A stretch of DNA of 64,000 nucleotides, from positions 41,088 through 105,087 of the forward strand of contig CABUVO010000012.1 in the NCBI GenBank assembly GCA_902495075.1. Direction: 5' to 3'. A program made the translations under genes and the position numbers. Below, piece by piece: positions 18,596 to 27,815 of the stretch. This stretch comes from an uncultured Porphyromonadaceae bacterium. GTDB lineage: Bacteria; Bacteroidota; Bacteroidia; Bacteroidales; Muribaculaceae. The notes beneath the pieces were generated by a model. The model was given only the letters and a program-made list of their open reading frames with translations, did no database searches and was not told the DNA's origin. How positions within the stretch are numbered: the first letter of the stretch is position 1; each line of letters begins with the position of its first letter.

Positions 18596-20203
18596 TTATT
18601 TTACAATTTTAAAAGATTTGTCGGCGATACGAATGATGTAGATTCCGTCATTGTACCCTGACAGATCAATGATATCACTACCACGATTAGGATTTGCAAT
18701 GAATTTTCCTGTGAGATCGAAAACATTGCAAGAGTTGTTTCCTTTACCAAGAATCCGGTAAACGCCATACGCTATTTTTGTAATTGAAATCTCGTTGTTT
18801 GATAATGTTTCGTTTAATCCAGTTTGAATTTTTATCGGGGAATATGCGCCACGGTAAGATACTGCTTCTCGAGGCTCTCCTGTAATATCTTTGCTCAAAT
18901 CGATTTTTGACGTAAAAACGTCGAAAGGCTTTGGAAGAGCTGCAGCTTGGATATCAGCCAATGGAACGTCTTTATAATCGTTTGTGGCTGCTACGATTCC
19001 TTCTGTTGTGGCATTTTGAGTGTCAAGAACTTCATTTTGTAATGCCGAATGATTCCAACTGTCGGTTGCCAAATTCCAATTGAAGGAAGTGTCTTTTGTT
19101 GTTTGGATTTTATTCACAACATTATATCCCAATGATTTGGAATCTTTGTGAAGAGCGGCGTCAAGTCCGAATGCGGTGTGAGATTCATCCGCGTTTAGAA
19201 AGAGATTTCCCATAAGGGTTACGGCACCGACATTGCCTGCTGTCGAAATGACCGAGCCGGACCATGCCGAATTGGCATTCTTAATTTTAAAATTGTAGCC
19301 GGTATTAAATGCCAAAAAGACATTGGAATAAGAGCCGATACGTAACCATCCTCCTTTCTGATCTATCGACATCTGATTCCCGTCTGCAAAACAATGTGTC
19401 ATAATCAGATTAGCGGTCAATTGCGTGTTTCCATCGCTGATATTTATGAGACCTCCCCATTTCGCTTTTCCGTCTTCCCATTTGTTTCCAAAGAATAAGC
19501 ACCTGTCAAGAGCAACGAGTGTATTGGGATGTCCTGTTATTCCTTTTGCAGTGGATATACATACTTGTCTGCCTCCGGCATTTCCTGTAGTTGTATTCTC
19601 ATTATTTAAGAACTGACAATCGGTTGCAAAGAATTCTGAGCCATCTGCAACAAAAACTATTCCGCCTTTGGTGCATTTGTTTTTCGTCATGACAACTTCA
19701 GCCATATTTGCTTTGGCTGTCTTACAGTATAAAACCACTCCTTTATTTGCAGTGGTGTTAGGTCGACAATTCATGATTGAAAGTCCCTTGATGAGAGTTC
19801 TGTCTGCGAAATGCTCTTCGGTCGGTTCGAGAGTAAATAGTGCCATTGTCTGTCCGTTCTTCTCTTGAGCGTCCAGAACAGTGACATTCTGCTTTGAATC
19901 ATAACCGCTGATATCTGTGCCTGACGCTTCGGTGGGGAATCCTCCCATTATCGTAATACCGGCCACAAGAGCGTAATTAACATTTTCCCCTTCGCAGATA
20001 TTGTAGGTGCCTGCAGTTAAATAGATGGCATCGCCAGATTTGCAACCTTTAAGTAATGATGCAAATTTTTCAGTAGGTGCGGCATTGTCCCAAGATGTGG
20101 CATCTTTTTCACCTTTGCCTGAGGGAGACATAAAATAGTCTGTAGCCGAAAGTGTCAACGGAAATGTGAAAATTGCTAATGGCAATAAAATTGACTTTTT
20201 CAT
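18596..20203 (-). CDS. Secreted right-handed beta-helix protein, T9SS cargo (paralogue 2)
   Basis: 535 residues with a signal peptide at about 1-20. It starts DYFMSPSGKGEKDATSWDNAAP and continues through GDAIYLTAGTY and GGFPTEASGTDISGYDS, matching the neighbouring protein block for block, including KWGGLINI and ITGEPREAVSYRGAYSP near the end. The C-terminus (GKFIANPNRGSDIIDLSGYNDGIYIIR) is a T9SS sorting tail. It lies 45 bp after susD, so it is the first non-Sus gene of the PUL and may be the surface glycan-binding or initial cleavage component, a position often taken by such proteins. Catalytic residues are not evident. Confidence 0.8.
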   Translation of the reverse strand: MKKSILLPLAIFTFPLTLSATDYFMSPSGKGEKDATSWDNAAPTEKFASLLKGCKSGDAIYLTAGTYNICEGENVNYALVAGITIMGGFPTEASGTDISGYDSKQNVTVLDAQEKNGQTMALFTLEPTEEHFADRTLIKGLSIMNCRPNTTANKGVVLYCKTAKANMAEVVMTKNKCTKGGIVFVADGSEFFATDCQFLNNENTTTGNAGGRQVCISTAKGITGHPNTLVALDRCLFFGNKWEDGKAKWGGLINISDGNTQLTANLIMTHCFADGNQMSIDQKGGWLRIGSYSNVFLAFNTGYNFKIKNANSAWSGSVISTAGNVGAVTLMGNLFLNADESHTAFGLDAALHKDSKSLGYNVVNKIQTTKDTSFNWNLATDSWNHSALQNEVLDTQNATTEGIVAATNDYKDVPLADIQAAALPKPFDVFTSKIDLSKDITGEPREAVSYRGAYSPIKIQTGLNETLSNNEISITKIAYGVYRILGKGNNSCNVFDLTGKFIANPNRGSDIIDLSGYNDGIYIIRIADKSFKIVK

Positions 20204-20248
20204 ACTATTAAGTTATTATTGTTTATAATTATGTAAATAAATTAGGTT

Positions 20249-22030
20249 TTAGAAGGCAAGTCCGTCTTCCCATCCGGGATTCTGGGTGAGAATGCCGTCT
20301 GTGAGGATACGTTCGTCTGTTGGGATGGGGAACAGATAATCTCTGTTTTCATTCCAAGTGCGTTTCGCACTGTTGCTTCCGAACATAACAGCGAATCCTT
20401 TGTCTCCTTCAGAAAGGATAATTTCGTTGCCAATTTCAAGTTTGGTGCCGAGCCCTCCGGGGCGGATGCCTTTCCACAAAGTTATGTTCGCCTTGCCGTC
20501 TCCTGTCAGGTCATATTTCCCAGGTCCGGGGAAGTACATGCCATACCATGGCTTGGAATATACAGCTCCCTCTTTCCATCGAAGGATGTCATTAAAATGA
20601 ACAAGTTCAAGAGTTAGCTCAATCATTCGTTCCCGTCTGATTTCAAGAATGACACCTGTATTTTCACACTTTGATACATTGGGATATCCCCATTCCTCGC
20701 TTAGAAGGAATGGGTCGGGATTGGCATTGGCATCTGAAAGCTTGAGATGAGGCATGTCTATCCTGTCGCGAATTTTATTCACCGTTATGTCAAGATCCTG
20801 CTGGGTTAGTGTGCCGAGTTCTACCTTTGCCTCCGCATAATTCAACATTACTTCCGCAAGACGGAAAATTGGCATTGCTGATTTTGATCTGTTGTAACCG
20901 TCTTGAGTCTCATCCATGACATATTTGATATACTGATATGCGCCACGTGTGCTGGGAAGATTCATCATCCCGACTTTATCAGATCCCATTTGTTTGTATC
21001 CGGGAGCTAATACAATCTGGCTGAGACGAGGGTCTCTGTTTGTAAATTCCTGTGAATATTCTTGAGTTTTCCAAGAAGGATTGTCGGTGTATCGTGTTCC
21101 GTCTGTATTCAGGAACATTGCGACGAATCGTTTAGTGTAGCCTGTGCCGCGCGTACGGGCATTGTCAGCAGCATTGTGCGAGCCTCCTACAGACTCTCCG
21201 TAAATTCGAGCCCAAATAACTTCTTCATCAAAAGGCTTTAAAGTTGCAAATAGATTACGATAGGGTTCTTTCCCTTCCTTTACTATCTTGTAATTACCGT
21301 TATCTATCAAAAGTTTGGACGCTTTCACACATTCTTCAAGCAGATACTCATAAGGAAGATTGTCGGGATTGAACGGGTCTCCAGCATGGTACTTACGGAA
21401 AGTTCCTTCGAACAGGCAGGCACGAGACTTCAATGCAACCGCCGTCCACGCACATACACTTGTCGAGGATTTGCCAAATGGCAGGAGATACTCATAAGCT
21501 TTGTCGCAATCTTCTATTATATGTTTGATTATCACTTCGCGGCTATCGCGTGGTTTCTTTAACAGTTCGGTATCTCCGGATCCAATCGGCTTATCATACC
21601 ATGGCACTTCACCGAATCTTGTAAGCTTGTCGAAATAAAACAATGCACGGAAAAAATATGCTACTCCGTCATAATGTTTTCTGACAGATTCGTCTTTACA
21701 GCGTCCGGAGTATTGAAGGTAATAATTAATGTCGCGAAGTTTCGTCCAAGTCCAACCGGAACCGCTTCCCGGCACAACCCTGTTGCCCGTGATTGCATTG
21801 GAGGGTAACTCCGGAACCATATGCTCGCTTTGCTCTAAAAAGAATTTGAATGATTCATTGGGAGCGGGTACGAGTGTATAGAATGAATTTGTGTATTGTT
21901 TGAGTTCTGCTTCCGAACTGAAATAGCTTTCGGGGCTAAGACGGTCTTCGGGAAACTGATCCATATCCGTGCATGATACGAAGGCAGTGCTCATTATTGT
22001 AGAGAGAATAAATATATGTATCTTTTTCAT
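20249..22030 (-). CDS. SusD/RagB-family outer-membrane nutrient-binding lipoprotein
   Basis: 593 residues. The lipobox ends FVSC with Cys20 as lipidation site. The SusD fold is recognisable from FPEDRLSPESYFSSEAELKQY near the N-terminus, the TPR-like helices (YYLQYSGRCKDESVRKHYDG, FFRALFYFDKLTRFGEVPW) and the C-terminal RPGGLGTKLEIG and NENRDYLFPIPTDERIL segments. SusD forms the lid over the SusC barrel and captures oligosaccharides at the cell surface. It is 12 bp after susC, the canonical order. The ligand cannot be read from the sequence. Confidence 0.95.
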   Translation of the reverse strand: MKKIHIFILSTIMSTAFVSCTDMDQFPEDRLSPESYFSSEAELKQYTNSFYTLVPAPNESFKFFLEQSEHMVPELPSNAITGNRVVPGSGSGWTWTKLRDINYYLQYSGRCKDESVRKHYDGVAYFFRALFYFDKLTRFGEVPWYDKPIGSGDTELLKKPRDSREVIIKHIIEDCDKAYEYLLPFGKSSTSVCAWTAVALKSRACLFEGTFRKYHAGDPFNPDNLPYEYLLEECVKASKLLIDNGNYKIVKEGKEPYRNLFATLKPFDEEVIWARIYGESVGGSHNAADNARTRGTGYTKRFVAMFLNTDGTRYTDNPSWKTQEYSQEFTNRDPRLSQIVLAPGYKQMGSDKVGMMNLPSTRGAYQYIKYVMDETQDGYNRSKSAMPIFRLAEVMLNYAEAKVELGTLTQQDLDITVNKIRDRIDMPHLKLSDANANPDPFLLSEEWGYPNVSKCENTGVILEIRRERMIELTLELVHFNDILRWKEGAVYSKPWYGMYFPGPGKYDLTGDGKANITLWKGIRPGGLGTKLEIGNEIILSEGDKGFAVMFGSNSAKRTWNENRDYLFPIPTDERILTDGILTQNPGWEDGLAF

Positions 22031-22042
22031 GATAAGTGTGCT

Positions 22043-25000
22043 TTAGAAAACGAGATTAAGACCGAAAGTGAAAGTTTTCGGATAGTCATATCCCATGCCT
22101 TGATACCACTTGCTCGTGTAGATTGTGGCTACTTCCGGGTCGATATATTTACAATATTTTTTGAGTGGAGACCAATAGCAAAGGTTCTCAGCAGAGAAAT
22201 ATACGCGTATCTCTTTTACGTATTTTTTCAATACAGGAAGAGTATAGCCTATGGTCAGATTCTTAAGACGGAGATATGCAGCACTTTGGAGATAACGGGT
22301 GTTCGCTTTCCCTAAAGGCATGTCTTCGTATAAAGCTATGTATCCTCTCGGACGGGGGAAATATGCATTGGGATTGTCTTCGCTCCAAACGTTATCCATA
22401 AATCCTGATGGTATGAATGCCTGATACGGGCGGCAATATGGTCCCCAGAACATACGTGCCTCAGAACCAGGATACCAGTCCCTTTTCCCCACACCTTGGA
22501 AAAATATTGAGAAATCTATACCCTTCCATTCAAAAGAACCACGGATGTTATAATTATAGCGGGCTGTAGTATTACCAATTATGCTGCGGTCTCCAGGGTT
22601 GTCTGCGGTTTTCTCTCCTGAATTCACAGCTCCATCTCCATTGAGATCTACAAATCGAGGATCACCAGCTCGGAGCGCTCCCACCGGTCCTTGATTATAG
22701 CGACCGAAGCAATATGTGCGCACATCGCGCATTGAAGCATCGTAAGCTGCTGCTTCTTCATCCGTAGCGAACAGACCATCAATAGTATATCCCCATATCT
22801 CACCGATTTCTTCTCCCTTATAGTGTGTGCCTAAAAGTTTACTTGGGTTGTTATCAAATTTTGTGATAACGGAGGTATGGTCACCGATACCAGCGCCAAC
22901 AGAATAGCTGAATGGGGAATTGAGAAGAATAAAATTGTCTGTCCATGTCACACCGAGTTCCCATCCTTTCGTGCGAAGATCTGCACAGTTGGATTTTGGA
23001 ACAGTCGTGCCGTAAACTGATGGCAATTTTGCACCAGCAGTGAGCATATCCTTAGTGTCGCGGATATACGCATCTCCGGTAATCCCAAGTCGGTTGTTGA
23101 AGAAATTCAAATCAAGCCCAAGATTGTATGTTGTGACTTTTTCCCATGTCAGATCAGAAGCCGGAGGGGCTGATACGGATGCGTAAGGTACAGAATTTAT
23201 ACCGTCTAATGTGATGCCGGTGTTCTGTTGGTTGGGAGTAATCTGCTGTATGTAATCGTAGAATCCTACTTGTTGATTTCCCAGTGTGCCTATAGAGAGA
23301 CGCAACTTACCATTGGATAGCCATGGGTGAGCACCTTCTAAAAATTTCTCTTCGGTGAATCGCCAACCTGCAGATGCCGAGGGGAAGAATCCCCAGCGGT
23401 GTTCTTTTGCAAAACGCGAGCTTCCGTCGTACCTTCCTGATAGCTCGAGAAGATATTTCCCGGCATAGTCATAGTTGACGCGGGCAAAGAAACCATATGT
23501 TACCGAGTTGTTGATAACGTCTTTGAGTTGAGTTATTTCTCCTGTCGCGATATTGAATGTGCTGACATCCGGACTCATGAGATCTTTCCTTGATCCCGTA
23601 ACACTCTGGTATCGGTAGATTTCCCCGTTGAACCCGGCTGTGACTTTAAGATTATGGTTGCCGAAAGATGGGTTGAGAGTAGTGTATGCGTTGATTGTCT
23701 GCGTAGTGTAGTTGTTGATGGTACGTTTGAATGCGTCGGCATAACGGCTGCCTATTGTGCCGTCTACCCATAGCTCTTCATCCGGACGAACGCTATATGG
23801 CACCTCTACAGTGCGCAGATATCCGTTGAAGTTTCTGAATAGATATGAATAATCAGCATTTATAGTCCAGAATGGCAGTATCTGAATATCTAATCCGTTC
23901 TTCACGAGGAATTCTTTGTTCTGACGTTTGTTCTTATGTTTGCCATAGTTCAAAATTGCCGAGTAGCCGTTGGCAACTTGTCCGGAGCCATTTGTTATGA
24001 CGCCTGTCAGTTCATATACTGATGTTCCGTCGGGATTTGTTGCTGGAAAAGCGGCGAGGTTGTGAACATTGGCAGTGGTGAATATATCTCCGGTTGTTCC
24101 TGTGGCACTCGGTTCGTTGTAAGTGGATTCAAACATCGACCCATTAAAATGGTATTTAAGCCAGTTGGTGATTTTTACATCAAGTTTTGCCCTCATGGAG
24201 AAGGATTTGAAATTGTCGTTAACGGGTTTTATAATACCTTCTTCAATATTGGCGCGTCCGCTTACAAAATAGCTGACCCTACCTGAGCCTCCCGAAATAG
24301 AAACATTGTAATCTTGGAGAGGACGGCTTTTGCGGTAAAAATAATTATGCCAGTCAAAATTTGCATAATATCTCCAGTAACCGTTTTGATCCACAATGGT
24401 CCAGGGGCGTTCTGTCGATTCCGTTGTCTGACCCTCACGCATCCACAACTCAGCTCTGTCGATGTCATTATATGTTGTGAAAGCACGTCCTTGGAATTCC
24501 GACATAAAAAGGTCGTTGATATAAGTTGACCAGTAACCGGATGTAATGAAATCATTACTTGTAGTAGAGTTTCTCCATCCGGCTTTCAGATCGAAAGAGA
24601 TGCGAGGAGCGGAGTTCTCCTTTCCGGATTTTGTTGTGACAAGAATTACGCCTGCTGAAGCCTTGGCTCCGTATATTGAAGATGCCGATGCATCTTTCAG
24701 AATGGAGACACTTTCGATATCGTTTGCATTGAGACGGATAAGATTCATTTCCACGCCGTCAACGAGCACGAGTGGCGTTCCTCCATTGATTGATGTTACT
24801 CCACGAATGTTAAAAGATGCCGTGGCATCCGGACCACCGGAACTCATTGTCAGGTTTAGTGACGGATCAGCTCCTTGGAGTGCGGTGGCAGCGTTGCCTG
24901 TGGGACGTCCGTTAAGATCCTTGGCTTTTACAACAGAGACCGCACCTGTTAGATTTACCTTCTTCTGTGTGCCGAAACCAACAGCCACAACTTCATTAAG

Positions 25001-25612
25001 CATGGTAGTCGATTCCTTTAGTTTTATGTCAACGTCATTGTTCGAATTGACAGTAATAACTTCAGGTTGATAACCTACGTAGCTCACATGCAGAAGATCA
25101 CCTTTGCTGACAGATGGTAAAACAAAATTGCCGTCAACATCCGTTGAGACACCTGTTTTCTTATTCTTTATCATGATGGTGGCTCCTATCAGTGGCTCTC
25201 CATTGGTATCTGTAATTTTGCCCTTTAATCTGAACGATGGTATAGCTGATTTCGAAGAAGATTTAGTTTCAACCGTTTTCTTTTCATTCCGGTTTTTAGT
25301 TTTGTTTTTTCCGGAACGTTCAACAACGACGTTGTTTCCAATCAGTCGATAGCTTAGATCTGTCTGCCTAAAAAGGTTGTCGAGAACTTGTTTTTCAGAG
25401 GCTTTTGTAACATCAAGACTCACTTTTCGGTCAAAATCGGGCAAGTCTGCCTTATACACGAATTTAAGATCTGAGACCTTCTCAATAGCTTTGAACGCTT
25501 TGTTAAGAGGTAACGACCGAAAAGAAATTGTGACAGCGGCTTGTATTGACATCGTGGCGCATACCAATGCAATTATCAATACTGATAGCCGTATTCTATG
25601 TGATTTAATCAT
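22043..25612 (-). CDS. SusC/RagA-family TonB-dependent transporter with STN signalling domain
   Basis: 1189 residues. After a signal peptide (about 1-25) comes an STN domain at about 27-100 (FRSLPLNKAFKAIEKVSDLKF), which marks transducers that signal to a FecR anti-sigma factor. A carboxypeptidase-regulatory-like domain follows at about 127-205 (GKITDTNGEPLIGATIMIKN), then a plug with GFGTQKKVNLTGAVS and SILKDASASSIYGAKASAGVI, then the beta-barrel ending TFGLNLVF. It imports the PUL oligosaccharide across the outer membrane using TonB energy. Its partner SusD follows, and the FecR and sigma genes lie upstream, so it likely senses its own ligand and induces this operon. Confidence 0.97.
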   Translation of the reverse strand: MIKSHRIRLSVLIIALVCATMSIQAAVTISFRSLPLNKAFKAIEKVSDLKFVYKADLPDFDRKVSLDVTKASEKQVLDNLFRQTDLSYRLIGNNVVVERSGKNKTKNRNEKKTVETKSSSKSAIPSFRLKGKITDTNGEPLIGATIMIKNKKTGVSTDVDGNFVLPSVSKGDLLHVSYVGYQPEVITVNSNNDVDIKLKESTTMLNEVVAVGFGTQKKVNLTGAVSVVKAKDLNGRPTGNAATALQGADPSLNLTMSSGGPDATASFNIRGVTSINGGTPLVLVDGVEMNLIRLNANDIESVSILKDASASSIYGAKASAGVILVTTKSGKENSAPRISFDLKAGWRNSTTSNDFITSGYWSTYINDLFMSEFQGRAFTTYNDIDRAELWMREGQTTESTERPWTIVDQNGYWRYYANFDWHNYFYRKSRPLQDYNVSISGGSGRVSYFVSGRANIEEGIIKPVNDNFKSFSMRAKLDVKITNWLKYHFNGSMFESTYNEPSATGTTGDIFTTANVHNLAAFPATNPDGTSVYELTGVITNGSGQVANGYSAILNYGKHKNKRQNKEFLVKNGLDIQILPFWTINADYSYLFRNFNGYLRTVEVPYSVRPDEELWVDGTIGSRYADAFKRTINNYTTQTINAYTTLNPSFGNHNLKVTAGFNGEIYRYQSVTGSRKDLMSPDVSTFNIATGEITQLKDVINNSVTYGFFARVNYDYAGKYLLELSGRYDGSSRFAKEHRWGFFPSASAGWRFTEEKFLEGAHPWLSNGKLRLSIGTLGNQQVGFYDYIQQITPNQQNTGITLDGINSVPYASVSAPPASDLTWEKVTTYNLGLDLNFFNNRLGITGDAYIRDTKDMLTAGAKLPSVYGTTVPKSNCADLRTKGWELGVTWTDNFILLNSPFSYSVGAGIGDHTSVITKFDNNPSKLLGTHYKGEEIGEIWGYTIDGLFATDEEAAAYDASMRDVRTYCFGRYNQGPVGALRAGDPRFVDLNGDGAVNSGEKTADNPGDRSIIGNTTARYNYNIRGSFEWKGIDFSIFFQGVGKRDWYPGSEARMFWGPYCRPYQAFIPSGFMDNVWSEDNPNAYFPRPRGYIALYEDMPLGKANTRYLQSAAYLRLKNLTIGYTLPVLKKYVKEIRVYFSAENLCYWSPLKKYCKYIDPEVATIYTSKWYQGMGYDYPKTFTFGLNLVF

Positions 25613-25653
25613 ATGTCAGGTTTTGTTAAGATGGTTTAGTGAAACGACTTCTG

Positions 25654-26055
25654 TTATTCCGTTACTTTAATCGTTCTTGCAATTTCAATCTTGTGCCAGT
25701 CGTAATGCTGGTATTTTAATTGACCGAAGAAGTAAAGAGTGACATCACCGGGTTGTGTTAAGGTTATTTCTGTAGATTCACAGACATTGTTATTGAATTC
25801 TTGAAAATCGGGAGTCATCGCGCTGTCGTTGAACCACCAGGAGGTGTACCACCAATAGGTTGTTTCTTTGAGATTCTCAGGGTTCGGATCGGTCTGCGTT
25901 ATCGAACATTTTATCACATCGCCTACTTTGTAGGTTTCCTTTTCCGGATAAATGCTTATCGCGCTGAAGGATGGATCTTTCACTTCGTCATCATTGCATC
26001 CCGGAAGCAAGATCGCGAAGATGAAAAGAATAGATAAGATAGTTTTCTTTATCAT
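25654..26055 (-). CDS. Small lipoprotein of unknown function between fecR and susC
   Basis: 133 residues. The N-terminus (MIKKTILSILFIFAILLPGC) is a lipoprotein signal with Cys20. The rest is beta-rich and could be one immunoglobulin- or PKD-like domain (YKVGDVIKCSIT, then ITLTQPGDVTLYFFGQ) with an aromatic patch, YWWYTSWW. The family is not recognised. It lies 10 bp after fecR and 41 bp before susC, a place where a gene is not usually found, so it is probably co-expressed with the sensor-transporter. A surface ligand-binding or regulatory accessory role is inference only. Confidence 0.7.
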   Translation of the reverse strand: MIKKTILSILFIFAILLPGCNDDEVKDPSFSAISIYPEKETYKVGDVIKCSITQTDPNPENLKETTYWWYTSWWFNDSAMTPDFQEFNNNVCESTEITLTQPGDVTLYFFGQLKYQHYDWHKIEIARTIKVTE

Positions 26056-26065
26056 ATTGTATTGA

Positions 26066-27028
26066 TTAGGGTGTTTTAATTGTTACTATTCCATTAGAAT
26101 CTATTGTATAGTTGGCATCGCAGAGGGCAGTGATAACGGTGAGAGCTTCTTTCAGAGAATCATGATCCATATTTCCTGAAATTCTCATGTTCGCTATCTC
26201 CTCGGAGTCAAATTTTATTTCAACGCCATATATTTGTTCAAGTTCCAGACAAATGTCACGCAGAGCCTCATTCTCGAAATGAAGGCTTCCCGTTGTCCAT
26301 TTAAGATATTCAGACGACTCAATGCTTGACTTGATGAGAGAAGAGGAAGCCGAGTCATAGATTACCTTTTGGTCAGGTTTCATTGCTACACTCTCTGTCT
26401 CTGTCCTTGCAATCACAGAGCCTTCGTTGAGTACGACCGTGATTGGTCGGTCCTTGTATGCTTTCACATCGAAAATTGTACCCGTACATTCAACCTCCAA
26501 ATCACGGCTCTGTACAATGAATGGATTATTTGAGTCATGGGCTACATCAAAAACCGCCTCTCCGTTAAGTTTCACAATACGTTTGTGATCCGCTTGATTG
26601 TTGATGAATTTTAATTCTGTTAAAGAATTCAGAATTACTTTTGTCCCGTCATTCAGGGTGATACGTGTATGTTCGCCCGGTCCTGTTGTGACAATAAAGG
26701 GTGTTGGCTGATATGTCTTATTGTTGTGAATCGAAAAAAATCCAACACCTAATACTATTATTGCAACGGCAGCAGCGACGAGCCAAAATCTGAAACTCGG
26801 ATTCGATTTGATTTTGAAATGTTTTGCAGCCCATTTCGCATCGGGGTGAAAACGAATCAAAAGTTCGGTGTCTATGAGGGGATTAGAATCTGATATCTCT
26901 CGTGTGAACCATTGTTCAAGGTCAGAGTCGGAATAAAGCCAGCTGTTCACGAGATCCTTTTCCAAGGGAGAGGCTGTGCCTCGCTCGCAGCGTGCAATAA
27001 GATTCTTTATTTCTTCCGTTTTGGTCAT
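26066..27028 (-). CDS. FecR-family anti-sigma factor of the PUL
   Basis: 320 residues. The N-terminal helical region (about 1-75) should bind the sigma factor. A membrane helix lies at about 83-100 (FWLVAAAVAIIVLGVGFFSI). The FecR domain carries GPGEHTRITLNDGTKVILNS, GEAVFDVAHD and LNEGSVIARTE. A C-terminal STN-like region (FENEALRDICLELEQIYGVEI) is the receptor-contact part. It follows the sigma gene by 62 bp and precedes the lipoprotein and the STN-bearing SusC, so all relay parts are together. Confidence 0.95.
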   Translation of the reverse strand: MTKTEEIKNLIARCERGTASPLEKDLVNSWLYSDSDLEQWFTREISDSNPLIDTELLIRFHPDAKWAAKHFKIKSNPSFRFWLVAAAVAIIVLGVGFFSIHNNKTYQPTPFIVTTGPGEHTRITLNDGTKVILNSLTELKFINNQADHKRIVKLNGEAVFDVAHDSNNPFIVQSRDLEVECTGTIFDVKAYKDRPITVVLNEGSVIARTETESVAMKPDQKVIYDSASSSLIKSSIESSEYLKWTTGSLHFENEALRDICLELEQIYGVEIKFDSEEIANMRISGNMDHDSLKEALTVITALCDANYTIDSNGIVTIKTP

Positions 27029-27090
27029 GATTTGAAGGATTATTCTTTTATTGTAGGTTAATGACTTGATTTATTTCATGTAGGGGTGTG

Positions 27091-27615
27091 TCAGGTGTCT
27101 GGACGTCCGAACTGCTCCCGGATCATTCTCAACACAATTGCAATATGATTCTCTACTGTGCGTTCGCTGATATTAAGCTCTTGTGCAATCTGTTTATGCG
27201 ACATGTGTTGCATTCTGCTCATACGGAAAACACGCTGTCTCACTTGTGGAAGATCATTAATGAGATTAGTGATGAACTCCATCATGAATTTACTGTCGAT
27301 TTCATTCTCTGTGGAATTGTCATTCTGTGAGGTTGCCGCCAGATAGTTGTTGTAGATATATTGCAACGCCTCTTTGTTTGCGATATTCAGGATCGTGTTC
27401 TTGGCTGTGGCAAACAGATATGAAGAAATATGATCGGGTGCGGTGCCTTCGTTGATCTTCTCCCAGAGTTTTTGAAATGTGATCTGCGTAATTTCTTCGG
27501 ATTTGTATATATCGCCTCGTGTTAGCTTAAAAGCGAAATTATAAATGCGACCGCAGTATTCTTGATACAGTCGGTCGAATTCTTTATAAATATCGGATCG
27601 TTTATTGAGTTTCAC
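27091..27615 (-). CDS. ECF RNA polymerase sigma factor of the PUL
   Basis: 174 residues. Region 2 (YCGRIYNFAFKLTRGDIYKSEEITQITFQKLWEKI) and region 4 (LPQVRQRVFRMSRMQHMSHKQIAQELNISERTVENHIAIV) are complete. It is the first gene of the PUL and should direct transcription of susC onward once its FecR partner is inactivated. A tentative promoter lies at 27662-27692. Confidence 0.95.
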   Translation of the reverse strand: MKLNKRSDIYKEFDRLYQEYCGRIYNFAFKLTRGDIYKSEEITQITFQKLWEKINEGTAPDHISSYLFATAKNTILNIANKEALQYIYNNYLAATSQNDNSTENEIDSKFMMEFITNLINDLPQVRQRVFRMSRMQHMSHKQIAQELNISERTVENHIAIVLRMIREQFGRPDT

Positions 27616-27661
27616 GGTTTCAAGGCAATTAAAAAACTGTTTAAATTTACATTATTTAAGA

Positions 27662-27692
27662 CAAAGTTGAAAAGAACATCCCTCAATTGCAA
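27662..27692 (-). promoter_or_regulatory. Tentative promoter of the PUL sigma gene
   Basis: On the minus strand GTTG, a 20-bp spacer and CAACTTTG resemble TTTG-N20-TAnnTTTG with one mismatch in each box. Position and spacing fit; the match is imperfect. Confidence 0.35.
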
Positions 27693-27716
27693 CCTGTGTT
27701 AAATAATGTTAAAACA

Positions 27717-27748
27717 GAAAATCCCCGGACAAAAGTCCGAGGATTTTC
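27717..27748 (-). terminator. Intrinsic terminator after cobT/rhuM
   Basis: GAAAATCC and CGGAC (27717-27730) pair with GTCCG and GGATTTTC (27735-27748) around an AAAA loop, with one mismatch. On the minus strand the U-run is the TTTTC end of the stem plus TGTTTT. It is probably the original cobT terminator, now separated from cobT by rhuM. Confidence 0.65.
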
Positions 27749-27774
27749 AGAACGTATCGTTATTAATGTCTCTT

Positions 27775-27813
27775 TTAGAAGTATTTGGTGACGCCGACCG
27801 ACTGGAAGTTGTC
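27775..27813 (-). repeat. Second copy of the cobT 3' end (39-bp direct repeat, distal copy)
   Basis: These 39 bp match 28835-28873 at 37 of 39 positions. On the minus strand they encode DNFQSVGVTKYF and a stop, exactly the C-terminus of CobT. Both differences are synonymous. The copy begins 2 bp after the rhuM stop codon and leads directly into the terminator. Confidence 0.9.
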
Positions 27814-27815
27814 GA

